Assembly (NCBI GenBank): GCA_030065915.1
Contig: JASJCQ010000015.1
Coordinates: 124,001-188,000 of the forward strand
Length of the DNA stretch: 64,000 nucleotides
From: Woeseiaceae bacterium
Lineage (GTDB): Bacteria; Pseudomonadota; Gammaproteobacteria; Steroidobacterales; Woeseiaceae
Direction: 5' to 3'
The notes beneath the pieces were generated by a model. The model worked only from the letters and a program-made list of their open reading frames with translations. It had not been told where the DNA came from and made no database searches. The first letter of the stretch is position 1; the number at the start of each line of letters is the position of its first letter. Positions 1 through 8,077 of this stretch are shown one piece after another. Position numbers and translations under genes: made by a program.

Positions 1-773
1 AGCACGGCAACACGGCGAGGCGTCAGACTGATGTCTTCCGGGGCCTCGAAGCCATTGCTGTAATCGACGTGGGCGACGAGGCTCGTCGACGGGTCGCGCT
101 GTACGCGCATCGCATAGCGGTACAGGTGATGGAACGCGATCACGAGGAACACGGCCATGATGACCAGGCGGTAGCCCATTCCTGACGTCAGCGGTACGCC
201 CGCAATATTCTGCGCGATCAGCACGCCAAACGGGTTAGTCCCGGCGCAGGCCCAGCCGATGCCGTACGGCACCCAGACCATGCCCATAGCGACGATTGCG
301 TCCATGCGCATCGCCAGCGACATCGAGACGATGATCGGGACTAACGGCACGTACTCCTCGCCCATGCCGATCGTGAAGGCGCCGAAGCTGAAAATGAAGA
401 GGCAGCCGGAGATCAGGATCCACGGACTATGCCCCAGCTTCTCGACAGCACCGTGCAATGCCGCATCGATCGCTCCGGTCCTGCGAAGCACCGCGATGAC
501 GCCGCCGACGAGGAACACGAGGAAGATGATGTTCTGCGCCTCGGCGAAACCCTCGGATATCGCCAGCAAAAAATGCCACGGCATCATCGTGACTTCGGTC
601 TCTTCCGACGCCGCGGTGTAGGAACCGGCGACGACCATCTCGCGCGCTGGATTGTCGGGGTAAGGCTCGCGGTCGAAGCTGCCTTGCGGCAAAACGTAAC
701 TCAACAGTTGCGCGACGACGATGAACGAGAAAATCAGTACGAGGGAGTCGATCGACCAGCGGCTTTTTGTCAT
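1..773 (-). CDS. YfcC-family membrane permease, C-terminus beyond window
   Basis: I translated the minus strand from the ATG at 773 and found an open frame of 257 codons that runs off the left edge, so the C-terminal part is missing. The N-terminus has a membrane segment followed by the motif SYVLPQGSFDR. Further on come EGFAEAQNIIFLVFLVGG, then FTIGMGEEYVPL and GTNPFGVLIAQNIAGVPL. This order is typical of the YfcC family, the DcuC-related C4-dicarboxylate or amino-acid carriers of the inner membrane. Substrates of this family are poorly defined, and none can be assigned here. No strong ribosome binding site precedes the ATG. The closest gene on its 5' side, the repeat protein at 921-1436, is on the same strand but separated by a terminator, so this permease is probably transcribed on its own. 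Confidence 0.8.
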   Translation of the reverse strand, partial: MTKSRWSIDSLVLIFSFIVVAQLLSYVLPQGSFDREPYPDNPAREMVVAGSYTAASEETEVTMMPWHFLLAISEGFAEAQNIIFLVFLVGGVIAVLRRTGAIDAALHGAVEKLGHSPWILISGCLFIFSFGAFTIGMGEEYVPLVPIIVSMSLAMRMDAIVAMGMVWVPYGIGWACAGTNPFGVLIAQNIAGVPLTSGMGYRLVIMAVFLVIAFHHLYRYAMRVQRDPSTSLVAHVDYSNGFEAPEDISLTPRRVAV

Positions 774-850
774 CGGTCAGGCTTGTTCTTATTGTGACCG
801 GCCAAAGCCTATCACAGCGGACGGCTTATCCGAGGGCTTCGTTCCGGGCA

Positions 851-883
851 AAAAGAGAGGCCGGTGATTGCTTTCACCGGCCT
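851..883 (-). terminator. Rho-independent terminator of the repeat-protein gene
   Basis: A 10-bp perfect stem (858-867 with 874-883, arms AGGCCGGTGA and TCACCGGCCT, 6-nt loop) lies 38 bp past the stop codon of the minus-strand gene at 921-1436. Read on the minus strand, the stem is followed by CTCTTTTTG, a short U-tract. It separates the repeat protein from the permease gene. Confidence 0.75.
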
Positions 884-920
884 TGTTCTGCCTGTCGAGG
901 CTCGTGACGTACTGTGCGGA

Positions 921-1436
921 TCAGCGTCGCTTGTTGATACGCTCGCCCCGGCGGTCCAGCTGACGATTGCGTGATTCGCCGCGCCGGTCTAATCGATTGT
1001 TGGCGCGATCGCCCCGATTATCGAGCCGTGTGTCAATCCGATCACCCTTCCGGTCCAGTCGGCTGTCGACACGGTCGCCCTTGTTGTCGAGGCGCGTGTC
1101 GATACGATCGCCCTTGCGGTCCAGGCGCTCCGACAGGCCTTCCCGGCCATTCTCAGCGGCGACATCGGAACGACGGTCCAGGCGATCGTTAATCCGGTCG
1201 CCCTTATTGTCCAGCCGGTTGTCGACACGATCACCGCGATTGTCGAGTCGCGTATCGATTCGATCGCCCTTGTTGTCGAGGCGGTTATCGATGCGGTCGC
1301 CGCGGTTGTCGAGGCGTTCCTCGATTCGGTCGCCGCGTTGATCCAGGCGCTCTTCGGCTCTATCGCCCGGGTCTGCAAGTGCTGTGCTCACGAATCCTGT
1401 CAGAACGACGGCGCCTACCAGTGCTGTGTACTTCAT
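921..1436 (-). CDS. Secreted hendecad-repeat protein, unknown function
   Basis: This is a 171-residue protein. I start it at the ATG at 1436 (MKYTALVGAVVL...) because AAAGGGAGT lies at good distance upstream; an in-frame codon at 1475 would add 13 residues ahead of the signal peptide. The first ~22 residues are a Sec signal peptide ending ALA-DPG. The rest is about a dozen near-perfect 11-residue units of the form R/KGDRIDNRLDN, broken once by a degenerate stretch (RRSDVAAENGREGLSE). The repeats are very rich in Arg and Asp and lack Cys, aromatics and Trp. An 11-residue period fits a continuous right-handed coiled-coil or LEA-like amphipathic helix, so an extended periplasmic helix is likely. 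I recognise no enzymatic domain. Similar repeat proteins occur in other proteobacteria without known function. Confidence 0.8.
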   Translation of the reverse strand: MKYTALVGAVVLTGFVSTALADPGDRAEERLDQRGDRIEERLDNRGDRIDNRLDNKGDRIDTRLDNRGDRVDNRLDNKGDRINDRLDRRSDVAAENGREGLSERLDRKGDRIDTRLDNKGDRVDSRLDRKGDRIDTRLDNRGDRANNRLDRRGESRNRQLDRRGERINKRR

Positions 1437-1462
1437 GTGACTACTCCCTTTGACACGTTGCT

Positions 1463-1475
1463 TTGTACGGTACAA
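1463..1475. promoter_or_regulatory. 13-bp perfect palindrome upstream of the repeat-protein gene
   Basis: TTGTAC-G-GTACAA is a perfect odd palindrome 27 bp upstream of the start codon of the repeat-protein gene, in the 94-bp gap before the stress-protein stop codon. Its position in the promoter region suggests an operator. No known regulator consensus is recognised. A second inverted repeat, GACGTT-ACAT-AACGTC (1517-1532), overlaps the stop codon of the stress-protein gene. Confidence 0.3.
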
Positions 1476-1530
1476 CGGGGCGTCACAGGATCGGTTGACA
1501 GCCGAACCGGAATTTCGACGTTACATAACG

Positions 1531-2358
1531 TCAGGTGTGCATTGTCAGCAGCGGGATACGGGACTCGTAGATCAGGTGTTCGGACGTGCCACCGAACATC
1601 CGCTCGCGCCAGCGGCTCTTACTGTAGGCGCCGGCCAGCAACATATCGGCTTTCGCCTCCTGCGCCGTATCGAGGATTTCCTTCTCGATGTTTCGACCCC
1701 TGGTGTGCACGCATTCAGCCTTGATGCCATAGAACAGCAGGTAGTCCGCGAGCTGCTTTGCTTTCGGACCCGGTGCATCCTCGGAGCCGGCGCTGACGAT
1801 CGTCACGGTCTCGGCTTCGCGCAATATGCTGATCGTGGCATGCACGGTTCGAGACACCGACGGACTCTGGTTCCACGCAATACAGACGTTCTTTCCGATG
1901 TTGCGTCGGCCCGCAGCCGGCAGAATCAGCACGGGTCGTGCGGAGTCAAACAGGGCGGCTCGTAGAAACATGTTCGCCACCTTGCCATCGCGTGCCGGTC
2001 GCGACACGACAACGAGGTCGGACATCGGCGCGTCGATCGCCATGATCCTGTCCGGCGAGCCCACGCGTTCGTAGTAAATAGCGCCCGGCTTCTCGCGCGG
2101 TCGCTTGATGATGTCGTAGCCGCTCTCTTCGGCCATCCGTTTAAACAGGGCTTTCGCCGATGTCGGCGCGCTCTTGGTCTGCTTCTTGCGCCACGCCGCC
2201 TCGGCGAACTCGGGAGACAGGCTGACGCTGGACGATCGATGCGGGCGTATGTGGCAGCCCTTGACGGTGGCCCCGACACGATGTCCGAGATCGAACGCCG
2301 TCTTCAACGCTCTGGCGCTTTCCGGGCGGTCTGCGACCGGTGTCATGATTAAACGCAT
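1531..2358 (-). CDS. Universal stress protein, tandem UspA type
   Basis: A 275-residue cytoplasmic protein of the tandem-Usp length class (about 280). Residues 1-150 form a degenerate first UspA-like domain ending RPVLILPAAG. Residues 155-275 form the second, with a C-terminal nucleotide-loop region AGAYSKSRWRERMFGGTSEHL, the equivalent of the G-2x-G-9x-G(S/T) motif of ATP-binding Usp proteins. The loop is slightly altered (Ser where Gly is usual), so ATP binding is uncertain. The ATG at 2358 is preceded by GGAG at 6-7 bp; an in-frame ATG at 2346 is the alternative. It is monocistronic and divergent from the glycosyltransferase gene across a 188-bp gap. A role in stress survival is inferred from family membership only. 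Confidence 0.85.
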   Translation of the reverse strand: MRLIMTPVADRPESARALKTAFDLGHRVGATVKGCHIRPHRSSSVSLSPEFAEAAWRKKQTKSAPTSAKALFKRMAEESGYDIIKRPREKPGAIYYERVGSPDRIMAIDAPMSDLVVVSRPARDGKVANMFLRAALFDSARPVLILPAAGRRNIGKNVCIAWNQSPSVSRTVHATISILREAETVTIVSAGSEDAPGPKAKQLADYLLFYGIKAECVHTRGRNIEKEILDTAQEAKADMLLAGAYSKSRWRERMFGGTSEHLIYESRIPLLTMHT

Positions 2359-2546
2359 GGCAGTCTCCGTGTTTGACGCTTACTAACGATAGTCCTTTGG
2401 CGGCCGGAAGTCATATCGGCATTATCCGAGACTGACACGCGTCAATTGGCCGCGGGTCGACAGTATGCGATGCCGACGTTCACAGTCGCCTGCCGGCGAT
2501 TCGCGTGTGCTAGTGTTCGGCCTGTCAAAGGCACAAGCCCAGTCGC

Positions 2547-3638
2547 ATGACCATAAAATCACTGGCCGTCACCGAAGGCGCCGACCGTCCGACGGCTGAG
2601 ACCTTTATCGGCATGCGTGAGCGAGGCATCGATATCACCGTCGTATGCCCGCCCAGCAGTCAGCAATGGCAGCGCCTCGTCGACGCCGGAGTACCCGTCA
2701 TCGACATACCGCTGAAACGAAACTTCGACAAGCAGGGTCAGCGGCGACTGCGCGAAGAAATCGTCGGCGGCAATTACGACATCCTCCACACATTCAACAG
2801 CCGCGCCGTCACGAATGGCATCGCCGCGAGCAAAGACCTGCCAATCAAGATCGTTTGCTATCGCGGTATCGTCGGCAACCTGAGCTTCCTGGACCCGATG
2901 TCGTGGATGCGTTACCTGAACCCGCGCATCGATCGCATCATCTGCGTCTGTGACGCTATTCGGCGCTTCTTCCTCAACATGCGACCCAAACTCCTGCGCA
3001 TGCCGGAAGGCCGGCCCGTCACGATCTACAAGGGGCACAAGCTCGAGTGGTACCAGGACGAGCCCGCAGACCTGGCCCAGTTCGGCATTCCCGAAGGCGC
3101 TTTCGTCGTCGCCTGCACAGCCAGTTACCGGCCGCGCAAAGGCGTCGAGTACCTCGTCGCGGCGATGGGTCTGCTGCCGGCCGACATCCCGGCACATCTG
3201 CTGCTGGTCGGCAACATGGAGGCGAAGAAGCTCACTCGGCAGATCGAAGACAGTCCTGCGGCGGACCGGATTCATCTTGCGGGATTCCGCGATGACGCTC
3301 CGGCCGTCGGCGCCGCCTGCGACGCGTTCTGCCTGCCCTCGACAAAGCGCGAGGGGCTGCCTCGCTCGGTCATCGAGGCGATGGCTTACGGCGTGCCGCC
3401 AATCGTGACCGACAGCGGCGGCAGCCCTGAACTCGTCGAGCACGACGTCAGCGGTATCGTTGTGCAGGTCAAGGATCCGGTTGCTATTGCGCAGGCTATC
3501 GAGCGGCTTTACCGGAACCCGGAGCTGCGTCGCGCGATGGGCGACGCAGCGAGACGACGCATCGACACGGACTTCAGGAACGAAGACACGGTGACGAATA
3601 CCATCGCGCTCTACCAGGAGCTGGTGCCGGGTAAGTAG
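2547..3638 (+). CDS. Glycosyltransferase family 4 (GT-B)
   Basis: A 363-residue retaining glycosyltransferase of the GT-B fold. The N-terminal acceptor domain (about 1-170) is degenerate but contains the typical ILHTFNSRA segment. The C-terminal donor domain (about 180-360) has the phosphate-binding ASYRPRKGVEYLV motif, and EGLPRSVIEAMAYGVPPIV gives the E-x7-E signature that binds the nucleotide sugar. Donor and acceptor cannot be read from sequence. No signal peptide is visible, so it is cytoplasmic or peripheral at the membrane, as usual for cell-envelope glycan assembly. The start has no clear Shine-Dalgarno sequence. The next gene starts 44 bp downstream on the same strand and may be cotranscribed. 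Confidence 0.85.
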   Translation: MTIKSLAVTEGADRPTAETFIGMRERGIDITVVCPPSSQQWQRLVDAGVPVIDIPLKRNFDKQGQRRLREEIVGGNYDILHTFNSRAVTNGIAASKDLPIKIVCYRGIVGNLSFLDPMSWMRYLNPRIDRIICVCDAIRRFFLNMRPKLLRMPEGRPVTIYKGHKLEWYQDEPADLAQFGIPEGAFVVACTASYRPRKGVEYLVAAMGLLPADIPAHLLLVGNMEAKKLTRQIEDSPAADRIHLAGFRDDAPAVGAACDAFCLPSTKREGLPRSVIEAMAYGVPPIVTDSGGSPELVEHDVSGIVVQVKDPVAIAQAIERLYRNPELRRAMGDAARRRIDTDFRNEDTVTNTIALYQELVPGK

Positions 3639-3682
3639 AAGACCGTAGTGAACATCAGCGTCCTGAGGTAGACACTGGGGCG

Positions 3683-4498
3683 ATGGTTGCGCCGGTCGAC
3701 AAAGATGAGATGCCGTTTGTTGCCAACTGCAGGCCGCTCACGGTAACCGCCCCGTTCCGGTGGCTGAGCGCCGGCCTCAAGGACTTCAGGGACGCGCCCA
3801 AACAGAGCCTCGTCTACGGCGTCAGCGTCGCCATCATCACGGCGGTTGTCGTAGCGCTGGCCTGGAATCGCGGCAGCCAGTGGATTCTGTACGCGATGCT
3901 GGGCGGCTTCGTGTTCATGGCGCCGCTTTGCTGTGTCGGTCTTTATGCCATCAGCGCGCAGCTCGAGCGTGGCCAGGCACCGTCGATCACACGGAGCTTC
4001 CGCGCCGCATTTCGACGACACATCGGCAACGAGATGGTCTTCGCTCTGGTCCTGCTCGTGATCTTCCTGGTCTGGGCGCGCGCGGCAATCATGGTCACCG
4101 TCTTTTTTCCGACCGACGGCGATGCAAGCGCCGGCGAACTTGCCGCCTTCCTCGGCATCGGTACAACCGTTGGCGCGTTGTTCGCCGGCGTCACATTCTC
4201 AGCCAGCGCCTTCAGCCTGCCAATGCTCGTGCATCGCGATGTCGACAGCGTCACCGCGATCGTCTCATCGATCAACGCCGTGTTGCGGAACATACCGGCG
4301 ATGCTGGTGTGGCTGACACTGGTCGTCGGCGGCTTGCTGCTGGGCATAGCGACGGCCTGCGTGGGCCTGGTCGTGATCGTGCCGCTCATTGGCTACGGCG
4401 CGTGGCACGGTTACCTCGAAACAATCGAGGCGGACGAATTCCCGAGACATACGGTCGGCATCACGTCGACGCCCCGCGACACGCCCTCAGTCAGCTAA
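3683..4498 (+). CDS. DUF2189 integral membrane protein
   Basis: A 271-residue inner-membrane protein with about six hydrophobic segments, including SLVYGVSVAIITAVVVALAW, the LLVIFLVW stretch, and two near the C-terminus (LVWLTLVVGGLLLGIATACV and GLVVIVPLIGYGAWHGYLET). The architecture, with an N-terminal soluble stretch, the WLSAGLKDFRDAP motif and the late GYGAWHGY motif, is that of the DUF2189 family. These are conserved hypothetical membrane proteins of proteobacteria without an established function. It converges on glk and the two coding ends overlap by 12 bp (4487-4498), so no terminator separates them. Confidence 0.8.
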   Translation: MVAPVDKDEMPFVANCRPLTVTAPFRWLSAGLKDFRDAPKQSLVYGVSVAIITAVVVALAWNRGSQWILYAMLGGFVFMAPLCCVGLYAISAQLERGQAPSITRSFRAAFRRHIGNEMVFALVLLVIFLVWARAAIMVTVFFPTDGDASAGELAAFLGIGTTVGALFAGVTFSASAFSLPMLVHRDVDSVTAIVSSINAVLRNIPAMLVWLTLVVGGLLLGIATACVGLVVIVPLIGYGAWHGYLETIEADEFPRHTVGITSTPRDTPSVS

Positions 4499-5461
4499 CT
4501 GCAGCGCACAGTACGCAGAGCCGAGCAGGCCCGGCTGCTTGTACATGATGAGCTGCGTCGGGATGCGCTCCATCAGCGAACGGTGACGACCCTTGCGCTC
4601 GAAGCCGGAGCGGAACAGGCTGTTGGCCACGATCTCGGGATAACGTTGCGTGATGCCGCCACCGATGTAGATACCGTCGTAGGCACCGAGTGTCAGTGCA
4701 AGATCGCCGGCTACCTGGCCGAGCACCTCGAAGAAGAGTTGCACGGACTCGGATGCCAGCATGTCTGTGTTATCGATAGCCGCCTTGAAGATCTCAGCCG
4801 GCGACAGGTGGATGCGGTTCTCTTTGTGAATCTGTGTCAGCGCCCAGTAGATATTCTCGAGACCCGGCCCGCTGACCAGTCGCTCGCAGGACACACGGTC
4901 AAACCGGTCGCGTAACTTCTTCAGTACTTCGATCTGTACGGCCGTTTCAGCGGCGAATCCGCTGTGCGCCGCTTCGCCGGAAATCGGTATGAAGGTATCG
5001 CCGTACTTGCGCAGGCCAACCGCACCGAGGCCGGTACCGGGGCCAAGCACGCCCAGCATGTAGTGGTCTTTCTTTAACGGCTTCGGCAAAGGGAGGCCGA
5101 TCGGCAACAGGTCATCCTGATCGATGAACGGCATCGAGTAGGCGATCGACTCGAAGTCGTTCAGGATCAGCACCTTCGAAATGCTGAATTCCCGTTTCAG
5201 CGATTCACCGTCCAGCAGCCAGTGGTTGTTCGTGAACCGAACGCGCTGATCGACGACCGGTCCGGCAGCCGCCAGGCAGATAACGTCCGGCATGCCGGAC
5301 TCGACCTGCTCCAGGTAGTGCTTGATAGACGCATCGGCAGACTCGAAGTCATCGCACTGCAGCGTGATCTCGTTGGAGAATCCTGGCTTATCGGTGCTTG
5401 CGAGGGCAAACCGGGCATTCGTGCCGCCAATGTCGCCAACTAGTAGGCAGGGACTGCTCAT
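4487..5461 (-). CDS. glk: Glucokinase
   Basis: A 324-residue ATP-dependent glucokinase of the proteobacterial PF02685 family, close to the E. coli Glk length (321). It converts glucose to glucose 6-phosphate in the cytoplasm. The phosphate-binding DIGGTN motif is at residues 10-15, the catalytic Asp is in LNDFESIAY (Asp102), GPGTGLGAVG follows at about 140-149, and the sugar-binding SGEAAHSGFA segment is at 161-170. It is the last gene of the zwf-pgl-edd-glk block, 94 bp behind edd. It supplies the substrate of Zwf from the glucose that the maltodextrin enzymes in the neighbouring locus release. The start ATG is at 5461. Expression probably follows HexR control of the block, although a separate promoter in the 94-bp gap is possible. 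Confidence 0.95.
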   Translation of the reverse strand: MSSPCLLVGDIGGTNARFALASTDKPGFSNEITLQCDDFESADASIKHYLEQVESGMPDVICLAAAGPVVDQRVRFTNNHWLLDGESLKREFSISKVLILNDFESIAYSMPFIDQDDLLPIGLPLPKPLKKDHYMLGVLGPGTGLGAVGLRKYGDTFIPISGEAAHSGFAAETAVQIEVLKKLRDRFDRVSCERLVSGPGLENIYWALTQIHKENRIHLSPAEIFKAAIDNTDMLASESVQLFFEVLGQVAGDLALTLGAYDGIYIGGGITQRYPEIVANSLFRSGFERKGRHRSLMERIPTQLIMYKQPGLLGSAYCALQLAD

Positions 5462-5555
5462 TTGTCTAATCCGTGTTCAGCGATCGCAAAGCTTAACGGC
5501 TTCCCGCGGCGTATTGCCACTCGATGCGCGAACGTCGCCTGCAAGACGGTGCAAA

Positions 5556-7367
5556 TCAGTTGCCGCTAAAGATGCTGGCGCCCTCTTCGGCGCTGGTTGT
5601 CTGCGTCCTGAACGTCACGAACATATCCCGGCCCATGCCGTTGTGACTGTCTGTCAGGTCGGGCACATCCGGCTCACGCGAATCCAGCGGCTCGTCCGTA
5701 TCTGCATGCAGCACGCCGGCCTCGGCGTCAATGCTGATGACGTCGCCGTCGCGTATCAGTCCGAGGCTGCCGCCGGCCAGCGCTTCGGGCACGACCTGTA
5801 TCGCCGCGAGAACTTTGCCCGACGCGCCGGACATGCGGCCGTCGGTCAGAAGTGCGACGCGGAACCCGCGATTCTGCAGTACGCCGAGGTAGGGCGTGAG
5901 CTTGTGCAATTCCGGCATGCCGATCGCTTGCGGCCCCTGGAACGCGAGCACGGCGACGAAATCCTGCTCCAGCTCGCCCGCGTTGAATGCGTCGGCGAAC
6001 TCCTGTTGTGAGCGGAAGACGCGGGCCGGTGCCTTGATGGCCTGGTGTTCCTTCGCGACGGCCGACACCTTCACCATTGCACGGCCAACGTTGCCGTGCA
6101 CGAGCCGCAGTCCGCCTTCGGCATCAAACGGCTCTGACGACGGCCGGACGATGTCCAGGTCCAGTGACTCTCGCGGCGCCGGACGCCAGTCCAGGCCATC
6201 ATCTTCGATGAACGGCTCTTTGCAGAAGTTGGACAAACCGTGTCCCAGGATGGTCAGCACATCGTCGTGCAGCAGGCCAGCCTCGAGCAGCTCGGACATG
6301 ATGAAGCCCAGACCGCCTGCCGCGTGAAAGTGATTGACGTCGGCGATGCCATTCGGGTAGACGCGCGCCAACAGCGGTATACAGCGCGACAACTCGTCGA
6401 AGTCCTGCCAGTCAATGATGACGCCCGCGGCGCGTGCCATCGCGATCAGGTGGATCGTGTGATTGGTCGATCCGCCCGTCGCCAGCAGACCGATGATCGA
6501 GTTCACGACTGCCTTCTCATCGACGACCCGGCCAACCGGGATGTAGTTGTCGCCCAGATGCGTGTTCCGCAAAACACACCTGACGGCCTCCTCGGTCAGG
6601 CGCTCACGCAACACCGTTCCGGGATTGACGAACGAGCCGCTGGGCATCTGCAGGCCCATAAACTCCATCAACATCTGATTGCTGTTCGCAGTACCGTAGA
6701 ACGTACAGGTTCCGGCGCCGTGGTAGGCGGCCGACTCCGCCTCGAGCAGTTCGTCACGGCCGATCTTGCCAGCCGCGAATTCTTCGCGGATACGGGCTTT
6801 TTCCTTATTCGACAATCCGGACACCATCGGACCCGCCGGGACAAACACGGTCGGCAGGTGGCCAAAAGACAGTGCGCCGATCAGCAGGCCCGGTACGATC
6901 TTGTCGCAGATACCGAGACACAGCGTTGCGTCGAACATGTTGTGAGACAGAGCGATACCGGTCGACAACGCGATCACGTCGCGACTGAACAGCGACAGGT
7001 CCATGCCGTCCTGGCCCTGGGTTACACCATCGCACATCGCCGGCGTGCCGCCTGCGAACTGCGCGATCGCCCCCTCAGCGAGCGCGGTCTTCTTGATCGC
7101 CTCAGGATAGGTCTCGAAGGGCTGATGTGCGCTCAGCATGTCGTTGTAGGCAGAGACGATCGCGATGTTCGGCACCTGCCGACCGGACAGCAGTTTCTTT
7201 TCGTCCTTCGTGTTCGCCGCCATGCCGTGCGCAAGGTTGCTGCAGGACAGCGACTTGCGGCTCGGCCCCTCTTCCGCTGCCTTGTCGATCCGGTTCAGGT
7301 ACGCCGTGCGCGACGCCTGGCTTCGTTCGACTATCCGTTGGGTAACGCGCTCAATCGTCGAATGCAT
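5556..7367 (-). CDS. edd: Phosphogluconate dehydratase
   Basis: A 603-residue protein, the same length as E. coli Edd. It dehydrates 6-phosphogluconate to 2-keto-3-deoxy-6-phosphogluconate, the first committed step of the Entner-Doudoroff pathway. It belongs to the IlvD/Edd family of Fe-S dehydratases. The candidate cluster ligands are all present: Cys112 in [10 protein letters not shown], Cys154 in [12 protein letters not shown] and Cys221 in [15 protein letters not shown]. The C-terminal swivel domain has [12 protein letters not shown]. It lies 10 bp downstream of pgl and upstream of glk, so it is cotranscribed with zwf. The matching aldolase gene eda is absent from the window. Confidence 0.96.
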   Translation of the reverse strand: MHSTIERVTQRIVERSQASRTAYLNRIDKAAEEGPSRKSLSCSNLAHGMAANTKDEKKLLSGRQVPNIAIVSAYNDMLSAHQPFETYPEAIKKTALAEGAIAQFAGGTPAMCDGVTQGQDGMDLSLFSRDVIALSTGIALSHNMFDATLCLGICDKIVPGLLIGALSFGHLPTVFVPAGPMVSGLSNKEKARIREEFAAGKIGRDELLEAESAAYHGAGTCTFYGTANSNQMLMEFMGLQMPSGSFVNPGTVLRERLTEEAVRCVLRNTHLGDNYIPVGRVVDEKAVVNSIIGLLATGGSTNHTIHLIAMARAAGVIIDWQDFDELSRCIPLLARVYPNGIADVNHFHAAGGLGFIMSELLEAGLLHDDVLTILGHGLSNFCKEPFIEDDGLDWRPAPRESLDLDIVRPSSEPFDAEGGLRLVHGNVGRAMVKVSAVAKEHQAIKAPARVFRSQQEFADAFNAGELEQDFVAVLAFQGPQAIGMPELHKLTPYLGVLQNRGFRVALLTDGRMSGASGKVLAAIQVVPEALAGGSLGLIRDGDVISIDAEAGVLHADTDEPLDSREPDVPDLTDSHNGMGRDMFVTFRTQTTSAEEGASIFSGN

Positions 7368-7377
7368 CTGATTTTCC

Positions 7378-8064
7378 TCAGGCCGCCCAGTAGACGTGAA
7401 CGGGCGCTTTCTTCTGGCGCAGCAGTCGTGTGACGGGGTAGCTGGCGTCGCCCGCCTTCGCCTTCTCGATGACAGTCTTCTTGGCCTCGCCGAAGATCAA
7501 CAGCACGACCGCGTCACTGCGGGATATCGCGGACATCGTCAGGCTCAGTCGCGGATGCGGGCTGGCCTGCGTGTTGACTGCCATGCACAACTCGGGATGG
7601 TCGGCAGACAGGCCGCTTTCCAGGTCGTTGGCATCGGGAAACAGTGACGCGAAATGACCGTCCTCGCCCATGCCCAGCAATGCGACCGAGAATGGAATCG
7701 GGAGCATCTTGAGTTCCGCGTTCAGTTCAGCAACGCGCGCCTCGATATCGGCCTCGGCGGAGTACATTGGATGCAGCGTCGCCGCTGCCGCGTTGCCTCT
7801 CGTCAGTGTCTCTCGTGCCTGGCGCTCGTTGCTGTCTTTGTGATCGGCCGGCACCCAGCGTTCGTCACTCAAGACGAGGTCAACGCGGTCCCAGTCGAGT
7901 TCTTTCTCCGACAGCGCCTCGTAGCAGCGTCCGGGCGAACTGCCGCCCGTGATAATCACCGAGGCGCGCCGCTGCAAGTCGAGTCGTCGTTCCATGCAGG
8001 TCGCCATGAAGTCCGCCGCTGCAACGGATGCCGCCTCGCGGGTTTCGAAAATAAAGTCTTCCAT
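7378..8064 (-). CDS. pgl: 6-phosphogluconolactonase
   Basis: A 228-residue protein of the SOL/DevB family, the usual length for bacterial Pgl. It hydrolyses 6-phosphogluconolactone made by Zwf. I place the start at the ATG at 8064 ([10 protein letters not shown]...), because GGAG lies 7 bp upstream and the longer frame to 8169 would overlap zwf with unrelated sequence. The phosphate-binding loop ITGGSSPG is at residues 38-45, LSDERWVP at 65-72, and [13 protein letters not shown] at 131-143 carries the catalytic His. The gene sits 13 bp after zwf and 10 bp before edd in one operon. Confidence 0.93.
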   Translation of the reverse strand: MEDFIFETREAASVAAADFMATCMERRLDLQRRASVIITGGSSPGRCYEALSEKELDWDRVDLVLSDERWVPADHKDSNERQARETLTRGNAAAATLHPMYSAEADIEARVAELNAELKMLPIPFSVALLGMGEDGHFASLFPDANDLESGLSADHPELCMAVNTQASPHPRLSLTMSAISRSDAVVLLIFGEAKKTVIEKAKAGDASYPVTRLLRQKKAPVHVYWAA

Positions 8065-8077
8065 GAAAAAACTCCGC

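Noticed and set aside
930-1400. 33-bp periodic repeats resembling a CRISPR-like array
   Set aside because: There are no variable spacers. The period is a multiple of three and encodes 11-residue units in one open frame with a signal peptide and ribosome site.
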